From contig JAWNZC010000001.1 in assembly GCA_035771165.1 (NCBI GenBank), forward strand, positions 2,970,001 to 3,034,000: a stretch of 64,000 nucleotides of DNA. The letters are read 5' to 3'. The notes beneath the pieces are model-generated. The model did no database searches. It saw only the letters and a program-made list of their open reading frames with translations, and was not told the DNA's origin. Position 1 is the first letter of the stretch; the number at the start of each line of letters is the position of its first letter. The stretch comes from Paragorgia papillata (Eukaryota > Cnidaria > Anthozoa > Scleralcyonacea > Coralliidae). This document shows, piece by piece, positions 63,963 through 64,000 of this stretch. The position numbers and the translations under genes are program-made.

Positions 63963-64000
63963 AATGAAATATAAGAGGAGAGGATGTGCGGCGGTTGTTA
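63963..64000 (+). pseudogene. G9: Kelch gene fragment running off the window
   Basis: AATGAAATATAAGAGGAGAG then GATGTGCGGCGGTTGTTA equals the blade 6 entry (MKYKRRGCAAVV) of G4 and G6. RING, zinc fingers, coiled coil and five blades are absent; module D DNA abuts it. Confidence 0.6.

Overview
The window looks like nuclear DNA of an invertebrate animal, most likely an anthozoan cnidarian such as a stony coral or sea anemone. This is an inference from AT-rich intergenic DNA, abundant small inverted-repeat transposons, CR1/L2-like LINE fragments, tRNA-derived SINE heads and the RING/TRAF-zinc-finger/Kelch genes. No species-diagnostic sequence was identified.

The backbone is a head-to-tail, plus-strand array of one gene family. 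Each full-length gene has an uninterrupted reading frame of about 540 codons. In order it encodes a RING finger, two TRAF-type zinc fingers, a coiled coil and a six-bladed Kelch propeller, i.e. a TRIM-like E3 ubiquitin ligase. Eight copies lie in the window (called G1 to G8 here) plus a 5'-truncated start of a ninth at the right edge: G1 3273-4676 (no RING), G2 10510-12120, G3 15296-16939, G4 30124-31755, G5 34452-36071, G6 37955-39598, G7 50829-52447 (frameshifted), G8 59575-61197, G9 63963-64000+. The paralogs are nearly identical in the RING, zinc fingers, coiled-coil heptads and 3' UTR. They differ sharply at a few codons per Kelch blade. By alignment to Keap1 these are the residues that line the ligand-binding face. 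I regard this variable-face E3 repertoire as the most interesting system here.

The genes carry one of two 5' leaders. Class I is found at G1, G2, G4, G7 and G8; class II at G3, G5 and G6. Both end in the same GTAAGAAG splice donor, followed by a 79-96 bp candidate 5' UTR intron. In class I copies an upstream ATG could splice in frame into the CDS just after the RING. G1 has exactly that interval deleted from its DNA, which gives a RING-less gene.

Between genes the same modules recur in the same order: module C (TATA-containing), a 128-bp tandem repeat, foldback elements, fragments of a coiled-coil pseudogene, SINE heads, an inverted repeat with hammerhead-ribozyme-like cores, an ACTCC satellite, two exons of a small hydrophobic protein, an AT-rich microsatellite, and the class I leader. 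Class II genes instead follow module D, which has promoter-like boxes and a small cysteine-containing ORF. Positions 1-3300 are a near-duplicate of 48440-50590, so large segmental duplication is recent.

Because the modules are duplicated, many mobile-element insertions can be compared with empty paralogous sites inside the window. The clearest case is a hAT element at 1324-2499. Its site is empty at 26100 and carries a classic excision footprint at 49771-49786. LINE fragments at 8568, 13497, 41234, 53400 and 53743 are all truncated or frameshifted.
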